NCBI GenBank assembly: GCA_003118195.1
Contig: BEXV01001089.1
Span: 26,892 to 90,891 of the forward strand
Source: Hemicentrotus pulcherrimus
Taxonomy: Eukaryota > Echinodermata > Echinoidea > Camarodonta > Strongylocentrotidae
DNA length: 64,000 nucleotides
Direction of reading: 5' to 3'
Shown: one piece after another, positions 26,001 to 39,300 of the stretch
How positions within the stretch are numbered: position 1 is the first letter of the stretch
How the letters are laid out: the number at the start of each line of letters is the position of its first letter
Notes under the pieces: model-generated
Seen by the model: only the letters and a program-made list of their open reading frames with translations
What the model was told of the DNA's origin: nothing
The model's database searches: none
Program-made: the position numbers and the translations under genes

Positions 26001-29000
26001 CAATATCACAGACAGATGTTTTGCCTCCTTTGCTGTCCACTATTGCTAATTTCAGGTAAACTGAGAGGAGAAAGGATCGTATTCAGTCAATTACGAATTC
26101 ACCACTCACCCAAACAACAAATCAACCAACACAGTTTAAAAATTCATTTAAAAATCAATCAACCAAATGACCAATGATCAGTTAATCGACTTATCTACCA
26201 ATGGTCAAATCAATTTATACACCAAGAATACAATCAAACCACCAACATCAATTTAATTCAATCAATTAATTAATAAATCAATTGATCTCATACCGAACAA
26301 TCTAATCAACAATCTTGGTAATCAATAAGTCAATCAAACAAGCAATATACACCGACATTCAAATGAAACAGCTTACAATCAAATCAATAATCAACCAATG
26401 AAACAAGCAGTAATCTTTTCAATCAATCAAATAATCAATAATCTGATTAATGAAATAAGCAATCAATCATTCAATCAATTCCTCAATCAAGCATGCAATC
26501 AACCAATCAATCATGAAATCAAACAATCAAACAATCAAACCATCAAGCAAATGATGAACACAATTAGTCAATGAAATAATACATTAAACAATCACTCAAC
26601 AAAGAATAGATCATGTAGTCAAATATGTCACTAAGGCAAGCAACCACTGGAACAATCATAAAATCAAACTCGTTACCATTGTGGTGGTTTTCAGCATGCC
26701 CTGCAGGAAGTAGAAACCTGACAGAACGGTCCATTCCATAGTAAAGAATCGTCTCGGGGTCTGATTGGTTGAGACTATATCTGACCTCATATTGCAGAGG
26801 TGTGTCCTGGAATCAAATAAAAACAATTATAGAGGTAATGCAAATGTTCATGAAAATCACAGAAATACTAGAAAAAATGCCATTCCAAGAGACTTGATAT
26901 CCATTTAGCTACTTAATTCAGATTCTTTCTAATTCTCACTTTAAACTATCACCAATTAGACAAACCGTATAATCTAATTAAAAATGATCTTGCCCTATAA
27001 TAGTTGCCTGCAATACTAATACACATTGCACTCATAAACTTCCTATTGTTAAACAAAGTACAAATCCTAGTAACAAATCCATACTGTCATTCAATAACGT
27101 AATGGATTCATTTACCTTGATCTATACCTGTGTATTTCTATAATTTCATATGAATAAATGCGAATGGCTTGCTTGAAAGAAAGATGCAGTTTGATTTTAT
27201 TTCACTGTATAAGCAAACACTGCCTAATCGGTGCATGTTGGTCCCCCATGATCCCCTTTTTCCTATGTCAATTGAGGGCTGATTTAGTGAGATAACCACC
27301 CGCAGTGACCTTGCAGGGAGGTCTAATCCCCCTGCCCAAACTAGAGCAGACATGCTTTAAGGCATATTCTTCTCATCTTTTTGTAAGTCGAGCCATTGTA
27401 TTTTTTTGTAAGAAAAGTCTGAATTTGTCTTCACCATATTTAATGTGATTGCAAATATCAAAACTAGATGTGAATGAAAATGGGCATGTGAGGAATATAT
27501 GAGAATACATGGGCAGATGTGAAAACTCTATGAGAAGTAAAATCAAGTGGATTTTCAAAGTGATAAGTAACCAAAATATACCTCATCATTCCATGAATGG
27601 CAAGCAGCAGAAAAGATTGTATCCAATTCAGTACCACTGTCAGGCGAGATGGAGCATATCCCCAGCTTAGGGGCTTCGTTCACCGTAACATACTGGAATG
27701 CTTCGGCCCTCACCCCAGTGCTTCCATCTGTATTAGAGGAAAGATAATAATTGCCTTCATTATAAATCTATAAGATACAATCTCCAACTAAAAAAGAAAT
27801 AGTTAGGTGCCTGGCAGGAGGATTTTAGCTTGGGAGCAGGCCATGAAGCAAATTTCTGGTAACTCTTGCTTGGTTTTGTTTGCTCTATACATGTCATACC
27901 ATTTTAAAAACATGATAGGGGTTTCTCTCTTGATCGACTAAGAAAAAAGTAAAAATGGATAGTAAATCTTTTGAGAACTGGAGTAGTTTTGTATCAAATA
28001 AGCACATTTTATTTTAAAGTGACAGGAATGCTAATGCTAATGACCTTTTGCTTAAAGTAATAGTATATGGCAACATTTAGAACAACAAAACAAAATAAAA
28101 CTAACTTATGAAAAAAGGGATATCATCTTTTCAGATGTCTTTTGGAGCTAAATTGGAAAAAGGGACATACATGTAGCTTTTGGCATATTTTAGGTAGACC
28201 GGATTGGGTTTTAAAAGGGGACATGAGGCAACTGAATTACAGTTGCTATTGATTAAAATGAATTACATTTTGACATTTATCGCAACTGTGTACTTAAAGA
28301 GATATGGGATACGTAGATAGAATAGAGGACTTGTCATTTATTCAAATCAACTGCAGTTTTTCAAAAGACGGGACCGTGATCGACACTCACCCTCTGGATA
28401 TATCTTGACACCAACTGCGTAGGTCCGACCTTCCTCGAGAATACCAGGTTTCAGGGTGAACTGTTTACCCTTCAATCCCGACAAGGTCGAGTCTTCACTG
28501 ATGACAACCGCTTGGGAAGATCGAGATACGATGTGCTCCTGGTTCGTGGTTGGGTTATTGGGGTTAGCCACCCCATCCCCGTCGTCTTCACTACTCTGTA
28601 GGCTAGAATCTCCTGTTCAAAGACACGTCAGTTTAAGTTTTCATTAAATGCTTGTTCAAATAATACGTGGCAACCCACAAAGAATACTCCTTTTTTTTAG
28701 GTAGGTTAGCAGAATACAGTGGCACGACAGGAGTTTCCGGAATGGTCTACAATTCGCTGAGCTATCTTAATGTGTAAATGCATGGCAACTGTGCGCAACA
28801 AAGCTCTGTGTATACAACAAGTCAATGCAAAGCATAGCATCCCCTCGCAGGGTACAAATGGCCTATATACGTCAGAACAAGTTACCTCCAAGGGACTATA
28901 CTATTGTATTACTAGGCAAGGTAATTAACCACATTTTCACATATATAATGAGGTGTTTTTGCATATTTAATGAGCTATGGCTTTTTACCTTTGACCTACA

Positions 29001-32000
29001 TACTCAGAAATCAAACTTAGGCTGTACATGTATTTTGATACCATGTACCTTTATATCAAATTTCATTAAAATTTGTCAAACATTACTCAAGTTATCGAAT
29101 GGAAACCAGATTTGCATATTTAATGAGCTATGACCTTTGACCTACATACTTGGACTGTGATTTGATACCATGTACCTTCATATAATTTCATTAAAATTTG
29201 TCAAACATTAGAAATGAAAACAAAACCTACTCACCTCCTTCATATACATCAGATGCTGGAAAATGAAACGAAACAAGTTTGATTTGTTATCCACATATGT
29301 AAGATCTTGTAATTTTATCTATATACTCATTTTGGCAGGCAATTTTGATTCGTATACAGTATGAAACACACAAAGGATGAGATCCTTCACACTAAAATGG
29401 TTTATATATTTTTTCTAACTTCACTCTATCCATGAAGATATTAAGCATATAAAGCCCATAATTTTCAGTGATTGTGGGACCCCTGACTACATAATGATAC
29501 TGTCTGTACAAAAATGAATGATTTTTTTTTTTAATCTGGTCATCATAAAGACAATACCCCAATAGAAAGAGAAAGAAACATTAGTTAATTTCCATATTAA
29601 TCTATTTTTATTTTTGGATGAAAATAAAGGGAAGTAGACAAATGTCGTACAGAAAAAAAAATTGAGAATAATCTTCCCACATCCATTAAGAAAGGATAGT
29701 TCATGTAACTTTAAGCATTATTATGAAAATTTAATGCATATGTTACTTTCACTTACAATAGTCAACGTAAAGGGAATCATCTCCTTCTTGGATAGAGCTA
29801 CCATCATCATTGTTTTCATTATCCCCAGGAGATTGTGGTGTAGTGGTGGAGGACCTGGTAGTTGGTGACCCTGAGGTGGTGTTGGTAGTGGGTCTGATGG
29901 TAGGAGTGCTTTCCTCCTCATTGGCAGAAGAATCATCAGGGTATTCATAGAAACTGTCGGAGTAGTCTTCAAGGATGCTGTCCTCGTCCGGTCCACCTGA
30001 CGGCTGATGTGTCGTTGAGTGAGGAACTGCTTCTCCTGTAACGGATGATGAGGCCTCTGACGGGGTGGTCAGGTCAGAGGTCGTCAATAATGCTGTTGAT
30101 GTAGGGAGCATGGTGGATAGGTCAACAGTTGGAGGCTCTTCTTGGATAGAGGATGATGCCACCTCAGCCACGGAAGAAGAGCCGAAAGATTCGGCGATAG
30201 AAGAGACATCGTCTGCAGCTTCTACAAAAGCATCCGATGATGAGGACAAACCCTCCTCTGCAATGCCTGTGCTTGACGATGATGAAATGGTCTCCCCTGC
30301 GAAAGAGGAAGAGACAGCTTCAATGAATCCAGACCTCCCTGCCACAGCAGACACACTCTTGTTTGTAGCGGTTTCACCTTCACCAGCAACCAGCGGAAGG
30401 TCTTTCGTCAAATCATCAGAGAGATTGTCCAGCTTGGTTTCTACGGCTGTGGAGCTGTCCTCAAAGACACTCTCAAACACCCCACCTTCATCACTAAAAT
30501 ACTCCGCAACACTGCTACTGCTACCAAAACCCTCTTGAAATGAAGACTGGGCAACTGATTCGGCAATGGAGGAGGATGATGATGACCCATCGGGACCTGG
30601 TATGAACAAAACAAAGAATAAGACTTATTAATGAAAAGGACTTGCCAGACAATTCAGCCTCTTTGCAAATTGTGTAAGACAAAATATTTCATGATATTTG
30701 TTGATTTAGATGGTACCTATCACCTAGAATGTATGGAATCAACCTCAAAAAACTTTATTCAATAGGTCAACTATTAAAAATTCGAAGAAAATCTAAGAAA
30801 ACATGAAACCTTAAATACTTGTGGGACACAAAATGACAATATAACTTGAATTTGCAGTACAAGTCAGCATAGATCAATATAAAACGAAATAAGACATCCT
30901 CACCTGACTGAGATGACGTAGTTGAACGATTTGCTGGAGAAGAGGAAGGACTCATCGTTGGTGTACTAGGTGTCGAAGAATCTGTCCCAGAACTTGGACT
31001 TGTCCCTTGCCCATCTGAATGACCCGTCGATCCCACTGAACTTGCATGACTGGATGTAGGGCTCTGGGATGGGTTGGAAGTGTGGACAGGGCTAGGGCTG
31101 GATGATTGTTGCATTGGTGCGTTGGATGTGGAAGAGACTTGACTAGTAGATGTGTTCACATGTGATGAAGTGAGTGGAGTCACGGTGGTCTGTACAGTAG
31201 TTCCACTGTCCGCTGGACCCGATCCATCGGCGTGAATGCACCTAGAAGCTGTATAATGAGGTGTCCAAACATGTACAGGCTCTTAAACCACATATCCAAG
31301 TTTACAATGAGATCAAACATAGCAAATACAAACTCTTTTTAATTGTCATTTTACAGGTATTTTAAAGGAAACAGATTTGTAAAAATCAATCACAGGACAA
31401 GAAGGTGTCTAAAAAGACATTTTCCTTCTTCACCTTTCATCTAATGTGAAAATACAATGACTAGCAGAATTCAATACTTGACTATCAACACTTTCTCACG
31501 TACACACCGATGTATTTTGTGGTTGTATCCTACCCTCTTTCAGGCCACACAACTCATGAACATTTCCCATTAAATATAACCATAGTTATATGATATTAGA
31601 CTTAATACAAATGTACAATTTGATATTCACAATGTACAATATTTACAGAAAATGTTACATTTGAAGAAAAAAAGGAATAGGGTTAACGCACTTACCAGAG
31701 CTTGTATACGTTGTGCTACCATCCCATATGACAAACAGCTCCCAAACAAAGGTGACATTATCTCCACAAGTTGGGCACAACGCCTCAAGGGTGAGCTCTG
31801 CATTTGAGTTGACGAAGCCCTCGTCACACGACGGGCAATCCACTAGAAGTCTAATTCGATAAACATTCAAACATGAACCAGTGAGTTTTACACGTTATCT
31901 TTCTACAAGATGTGTAAGACACATTGTCATGAAAAACTGAGTGTCAAATTGAAAGAACATAATATTCAAATGGCAAAATCATCTTTGTTTGATCAAAATC

Positions 32001-35000
32001 AGTTCAGAGACGGCTGAAATATAACAATTTCAAATACGTGTGTACCACCAAAAAGATATTTTGAAAAATTTGAAAAAAAACGTTGAAAAAAGACGAAATA
32101 ACGCCTTTTCCGCCATATTTCAGCCAATGCGAATGTTGGCTTTTTTGTTGGGATTTTCGTGTTGCTTATCATTACCCACAATTAGCCTGCTCATGTATTG
32201 TTATTTTTTAATTGAATGATTATTTAGAGGTCACTGTGTTTCGTTGAAAGTGAAGCTGAATTGGTATGATCATATTGCCCAAATTTCACACATTTTGGGG
32301 TCTAAAATTACCTTCATAGCAATTTTAGGTTCTAAAAGGGCACCATAAATATCAGAGATAAGAATTAGAGCAATAAACATGCAATTTGAAGGCTTTTGCG
32401 GCCTGAAAACAGAACTCAACTATCCCTTTAATACAGGGGCCACCCGGTTCCAGTAGGCGATTGGTTAACAAGTCAGCCTCCCATGCCTCTTGGTTTTGCT
32501 AGTATTCTTATAGAACACATATCAAAATGCTTTACTGTCATATTTAGTTACTAGCTAGGAAGACGCAAGTTATCACACCACATCACTGCTGACCAGGAGA
32601 TACTTACTCGTAGATCTTTTCGTTGGAAACAACCTTCAAGACCTGGGAAACAAAATCTGGTTGCCTGCCCTCTTTGCTGACTGCGAGGTAGAAGACAAAC
32701 TGGAAGGCTAGGTCCAGCCTGAGCCAGGCTGCTGGAAACATCAAGGAACCATTGGTGGATGGAACAGGGGCAGTGCCATTGGAGAACATTGATGGATCAA
32801 AGCAGGACTCGGAGGGAATGTCTATCGGATGACAAGTCCAGTTGTATCTATACAAAACACAAGAACCAAAACTTTTGAAATTTGTTTTGCAGAATACAAA
32901 GTACGTGAATGTCAGTAACCTATAATTAAACAACTTTTCTTCAATGAACCGTTTTTTTAAAGAATTCCAGGGAAAGATTAGGGGTGAGGCTTTTAAGGGG
33001 CAAATACGAAAAGGAATGCTATATTATGGGGAGCCATAGATAGTTTCCTAAAATTATTTCGGCACAGAAAACGTGATAACGTGTCAAAAATAAGAAAATT
33101 TATGACAACTCAAATTTAAAACATTTTACAACTTTAAAAAAAAAATATAAACCACTTTACTGTATACCAGTTCAACGATCCATGATTTTTCCAAACACTA
33201 TTGTTGATGATAGTTTTTAACTAGTTAGTATGTACAGGTACACAGGTATAAACAAAGCAAGGCTCTATTTTTCTTATGGAAGTTGATGCTATGCTGGGCA
33301 TGTCAGATTCATCAAAGGCAATTCTTAATGAAATATGATTTGTGTCCGAATATATTAAAGACTGTCTATCCATGTCACAGAATTAAATTCTGCTTATATC
33401 AAGAGCCTTCTTACTGTAGGTTTGAATCTGAAGGATGGTCTGGGTCTAGAGAAAATCCACCGTTGATGTAAGCCAGAGTGTTCCTATCGATGGTCCTCGT
33501 TGTACCCCCCTCTATGACTGCAATCAAGGAACTTTCCCTGATCGTAAGACTCATGGATGTCCTGGAATACACTATGGTATTGTTCATGCGCACCTGTAAG
33601 AAAGAAAAAAAGTGAAACTTCATTAAATATCCAAAAAAAGGTATCAGATTAGCCTGTAATTACCCATTCTTGTTTCCATGTTCTATCCTGCTCATGCTGT
33701 ACTTATGTGTATAGTGCTTTTAATGTAAATCTTATGCACTAGTGCACCTATGGCATTTGATTTACCTAAAGTGGATTTGTTGCCTTACGAATCTTCCATA
33801 TTATTGGAAGTTGAAGTACATGTACATTATAGAATGAAGCATGATCAACTGATGTGAACTGTAGCCATGTGTTGATGATGTAGTTTCTTTACTTTATGAA
33901 TGCTTTCAAGTAAATTTACTCATGGCACAGTACTACTCCTCGTATATAATTACCAGGTGCATTCTCTTTCTTAGCCGGGTGGCAGCGGTAGGATAGAAAC
34001 ATATGCCATTTTTGTGGATGGTGCAAGATTCTAACATTAGACATTTCACTGTAAACATTGCAAGACCTAGTTGACAAATAATTACAAAAGGAATTCAGAA
34101 AGTGAGCAAAGCTGCCATTCAAGATTTATAATTTCTTGTCCTTCTATTTGGCAATAGTCATTTGGCTGAAATTGACAGGTCCTTTTTTTAATCCTAGTGG
34201 CAGTGGTGGGATAAAGACACTGAAAACAAACCTTTTCCCAGCTTTCCTGTAAGCAATGGGTTAAGCCAGGTTTACTAAAGACTTTACAAAAAATATATAA
34301 TCCTTTACCTCTGTTGTCACAGTGTATGACCCAATGGGGACAACGTGACTGGGTATATAGAGTGTTCGCTTGTCAAGAGATGCTATCATGGGATTCAACA
34401 CTAGAGGGCTCCCATCTACAGCATCGATGAGGGACCAATGATAGGTTGTTTCTTGTGTGATGTCACAATCGATGAAAACCTCGATCTCCAACTTCACTGG
34501 ATTGGAAAAGTTAATCTGGAAGCAAACAGAGGGAAATTTAATATTATACTAAACTGATTATTATATTATACAATGATTTCATATCATTATTAATGAGTTA
34601 TTCCACATAGTGCAACAAATATGTATCACAACTAGGATTCCATCAGACAAGTTTTTTAATCATATTTTCTTTTAAATATCTATGTTATTAGTCACTTCAA
34701 AGCATAAATCATTTTTGAATATCAAGAAAAGAGACAATCCTTTCAGTCCCCCAAACTAAATTGCAGTGGTTAATACAACTATGTGTACTTTGCTAAAAAG
34801 GGTTACCGTAAACAATTTCTATATATATATATGTGAGTGATGGATACACTTCATTTCTAGTGCAATGTTATTCTACACTATTCATTCAATATTTTCTCTC
34901 TATATTATTTCTCTATTTGTTCCTCTCAAGTATAGAGTAATATATGAATTTTACTTCTACACTGTATGAACATGTATGAATATATCTATTTAAAAATTAT

Positions 35001-36221
35001 CTTGAACACCCTATCTCCACCCTTTTATCTGTGTCTCTCTTTCTCTCACTTTTTCATCCCTCTTCCTCTCTTTATACTACATGAACCTTTCTAGTTTTCC
35101 TTCTATAAACCTCACTCATTCACTCCTCCTCTCATTTATTCAAAAGATAGAATGTGTTGCTGAACATCATTGATCATTGGACTTACCATTCTACTTGAAT
35201 CACCAACAATGTAGAGCTCCGGAGTAAGACATGGTTCATCCAAGATGAATATATTGGTTGAAGCACTTGCATTGCTCACATCGTTGATCGCAAACAAGTT
35301 AATGAAATACTCCCCGGTCCTAAAAGACATTACAGAAAGACGTATTGTTCAGATACTGCACTTATGTAGCAGAACAATGATGTAGATAGCTTATGTAAAC
35401 AAAATACTCATCTACCAATCACTTTTGCTGACATTTTCAAAAATGTGTAGACAAAATGATAAATATGTGTAGAGTATATATTAGCTGAGAGGTGAAATAC
35501 CTTCCAATATTTTGGTGATTCAGGCACACATATAGAATGACATCCCTAGGATAGGATGTTGAATGGAAGCTCCGTTTGTAGGAGAGCCACTATCTATGCG
35601 CATTCATAACCCACTACACTCTTCTTCAAAGAGAAGGAGAAAACCCAATGTAGTGATACATATGCACATCCCCAACCAGTTCAGTTGTACCAGGATTAGA
35701 GACACCAGGGTCTACCATTACATGCAGTTTACTTTTCCCCTCCCTAGCACAAGCAACCCTGAATACTTAATCATAATGATAACATACAGTACCTGTTATA
35801 AGAGTGTACAACAACGGACTGCTCTGTGACAACATCTGGGGAGCCATCACCAAAGCTCCAAACATACTCAATGTTGCTTCCGGAGTAGACCTGAACCTCC
35901 AGGACTGTACTCTGCCCATAGAGGGCAGGTGCCGACGTTGTGATGATCATGGTGCCGATGCGTGCCTGCAGGGTCATCTCCACAGGGTTGGATGTAGCGT
36001 TGCTCATGTGGTTGCCTGCTTCGACTGATACGTAGTAGCTGTAGGGGAGAAGATCATGAATGAAATATGGATTGATGGTATTCTTGGACATGATATCATC
36101 ATGCAATACAAGAATGGAATATGGTTATGATCAAATGTCATGATCATTATTGGTCAATTTATATTGCACAAAATAATTCAGAAATTCTCATCGTCATTTT
36201 CATCATCTCAAACATGATCAT

Positions 36222-36267
<46 letters not shown>

Positions 36268-36275
36268 TCCATCAC

Positions 36276-36308
<33 letters not shown>

Positions 36309-39300
36309 AATAATAATACTCAGTTCTTATATAGCGCATAACACATTACAGGATAGCATGTCCCTATGCGCTTCAAATAGAAAGGAAAGAATTACAAGAA
36401 AAAGTCATACAAATTAGAAAATCCACTTAGAAAGCAAAGAAGTACATGTAGTGTTGGACGCTGAGTTCATGGGTGTACACTTTTAACATCCAATAAATAC
36501 GTTTTAAGAGAAACCTTAAACTTGTTCAAATTATTGTGATTTCTCATGGAATCTGGAAGTGAATTCCATAAAACTGAGGAGGTGTGAGCAAGAGAATGTT
36601 CACCTTATGTTTTTATTGTTTTCATTTGTAAAGTGATATGGAAGGTGTATTGACAGCCTTTATTTTAGCACGGAAAGGAGTAATGTTACTTCCCACAGAT
36701 GAATCAAGATTCAAGATTCAATCAGAGCATTATTGTATCATCAGAATAAACTTAACATGCAAGAGTCCACACACATGTAAGTAGCATAAATTTAAACAGG
36801 AGGCTTGAAGCCCGCTGTGATAAATTCCACTCATATCAAAGATTTCAAACAAGTTTTATATTTGACAGTAGCAAAGTGACTTACATCCCAGGGAGGGCAT
36901 AACGGTAGGTCAAGGTATTAATCGATGTCTGCCGGATAGGAAGTCCGTTACCCAAGTCCCATCTAAACCACTTTGCACTATTAGCAGGGGTCTCGGCTGT
37001 GAAGAGCAGATCGGTGTATGTCATTGCTAGCTGGCTCTGAACCTTTAGATCGACGACTAAAGAATGGTGAAAAAAAAAATTCAAATTAATAATGTTACAG
37101 CCAGCTAATGGATGTTTTAACAGGTGTATCTGCCGTGAATAGGAGATTCATGTACATGTTCTTGCTAGCTGACCCTGTACCTTCATGTCAACAACTAAAG
37201 ATTAAGTAAAGGAAGTTCAAATCTGAAATAAATTTTATGTAATCCATTCTGATCATAGATTGATTGAAAGTAGATTCATTTTCAACCAACATAGGGATTT
37301 TTATATTAGCATGTGTTTTTGCAGTGAAAAAAAACAGTTTTGTGTTTGTCATTGCTAGTTGACTCTGCACCTTAATGTAAAGAACTAAAAATGCAAAAAG
37401 AAAATTAAAAACTAGTAAAGAATGCAGTTGTAACCAATAAAAGGATATCTTAGCATGTATATCTGCTGTGATTAGCAGATAAGTTTAATGTCTTGATCGC
37501 TGGCCTATAAATTTAAGGAAACATTTAAGAAAAGATGAAGAGAATTTCAAATTGGGTAAAAAATATATTGCAACCACCTAATGGTCATATGGATCAGCAA
37601 ATAATCAAATTATCTATATACATTGAGCAAATGAAACTGTCAATTTCTGATCAACTGTGAAAAAAAAAAAAATAGATCGGCTGTTGCTATCTTCAGGTGT
37701 TTGTCTAGTGCTTTAATACCAATCACATATCTATTTTTATTTTAACATTCAGAGCTGCTGGTACACGCTTACTGAAAAATAGGGGACATCTTCAGAAATA
37801 TGACATGAACATTTATCATATTGTATGTACTTACAGGAAACAAAGTTGACAATATCCACGGTGCAGGCTGTCTGAAGACTCTGGACCTTGTTGAATGCAA
37901 CCACAGTGACATTATAGCTTGCAGCAGTACGGTAAACATGAGTAACAGAAGGACCTAGAAGCAAATATTAGGAGAAACATAAGAAATTAAACATGTGGGT
38001 AACACTCCGGAAATAACACTGATAATATTGGGTATTTAGGATACCGTATTTGCCGACGTAAAGGCCATAGTATTTTTGGAAGAGAGAATCTCCATGCGGA
38101 ACAACAGTCAAAATTGGGTCACCTCAAACCCTAAATTGGTGGTTTTATGGGATGTTTTGAAGCTAAAAGGAATTTTCTGAATGCTGGATATTGCTTGTAT
38201 GATGCATATATTATAAAACATTTATAGTTGTGGGTAGTCTAGATAGACAATCATGAAACCAAAAACTGAATTATACTCTTTAACTAAAGTCGTTGGCACT
38301 GCTGCAGTAGAAGCTTTTTTCTTTCTTAATACATACCCTATTTTTATATAGAATTGTCATGTGGTCTAGATGATATATCTCCAGACTATGGATCACAAGG
38401 TATTAAGAGGGTACAAATCCTTACAACAGCACTCACATCCTCATGTCAGACATTATTCTACATTTGCCACCCTCCACACAGGTTAAGTAACTAGGCACCT
38501 AGTAGGATGAAGGAACCTGAACATAAAGACCACCTGCCTATAAAGACTACTTTTCACGTTTCCCTTCAGCGGTCTGTATAGATATTGTTGAGCAAGTATG
38601 ATCAATAAAGTGAGGGTGAGCATGAAATATCATTACTGTTAATTATTATAATCGCTAACCTGCAAACAAGTAGTTGGTTTGGTCTCCCATAGACCAATTG
38701 AAGAAGAGGTTATTTCCATCATCCACTGTCACAGTCAGTATGGACATGTTACCGAACGGGAACGTGTAGACCGGATGGTCAAAGTAAAGACCCGTTGGAG
38801 AGATCACAACGATGAAGGGAGTTCCCAGTGACTGGGAGACGTTGGTTAGGAGATTGTAGGCTGTGACGCTGACATGAAATTCGCCCTCTGTGTGGGAGAG
38901 TGAGTGAGAGGGAGTAAGGGGGAATATTCCTTATTTTGTTTTCATATTATGCACTTTGTTTCCTAGCAACTGCATAACACTAGAGGATTCAGCTTGAGAT
39001 TGTAATAACTGTTTAACCATACTTGTATCTGCAAAATGCATAATTGTTGAAAAATCTTAAAATCTACAAAATGATGATGAAATGCCCTTCTGGCTCTCAG
39101 CATGAAATGTATTGGACAGTTTCTCATGGAAAACCCCGTTTTTAATTTACCAAAATCTTTTGACTAACTTCAAGTGACTGCTATCTAATACATGACAACC
39201 ATGGCAAACTATACCATGAGTGCTCTCAAAGCGATCATGTTCAACAACTTGAACAATACAATAGATTAGACTTCATGAGACAAGTTTAGAATCATAAATC

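Noticed and set aside
30065..30538. 157-codon plus-strand open frame
   Set aside because: Lies wholly opposite Ser-rich exon 20; its open state follows from the sense-strand composition and it has no family motif.
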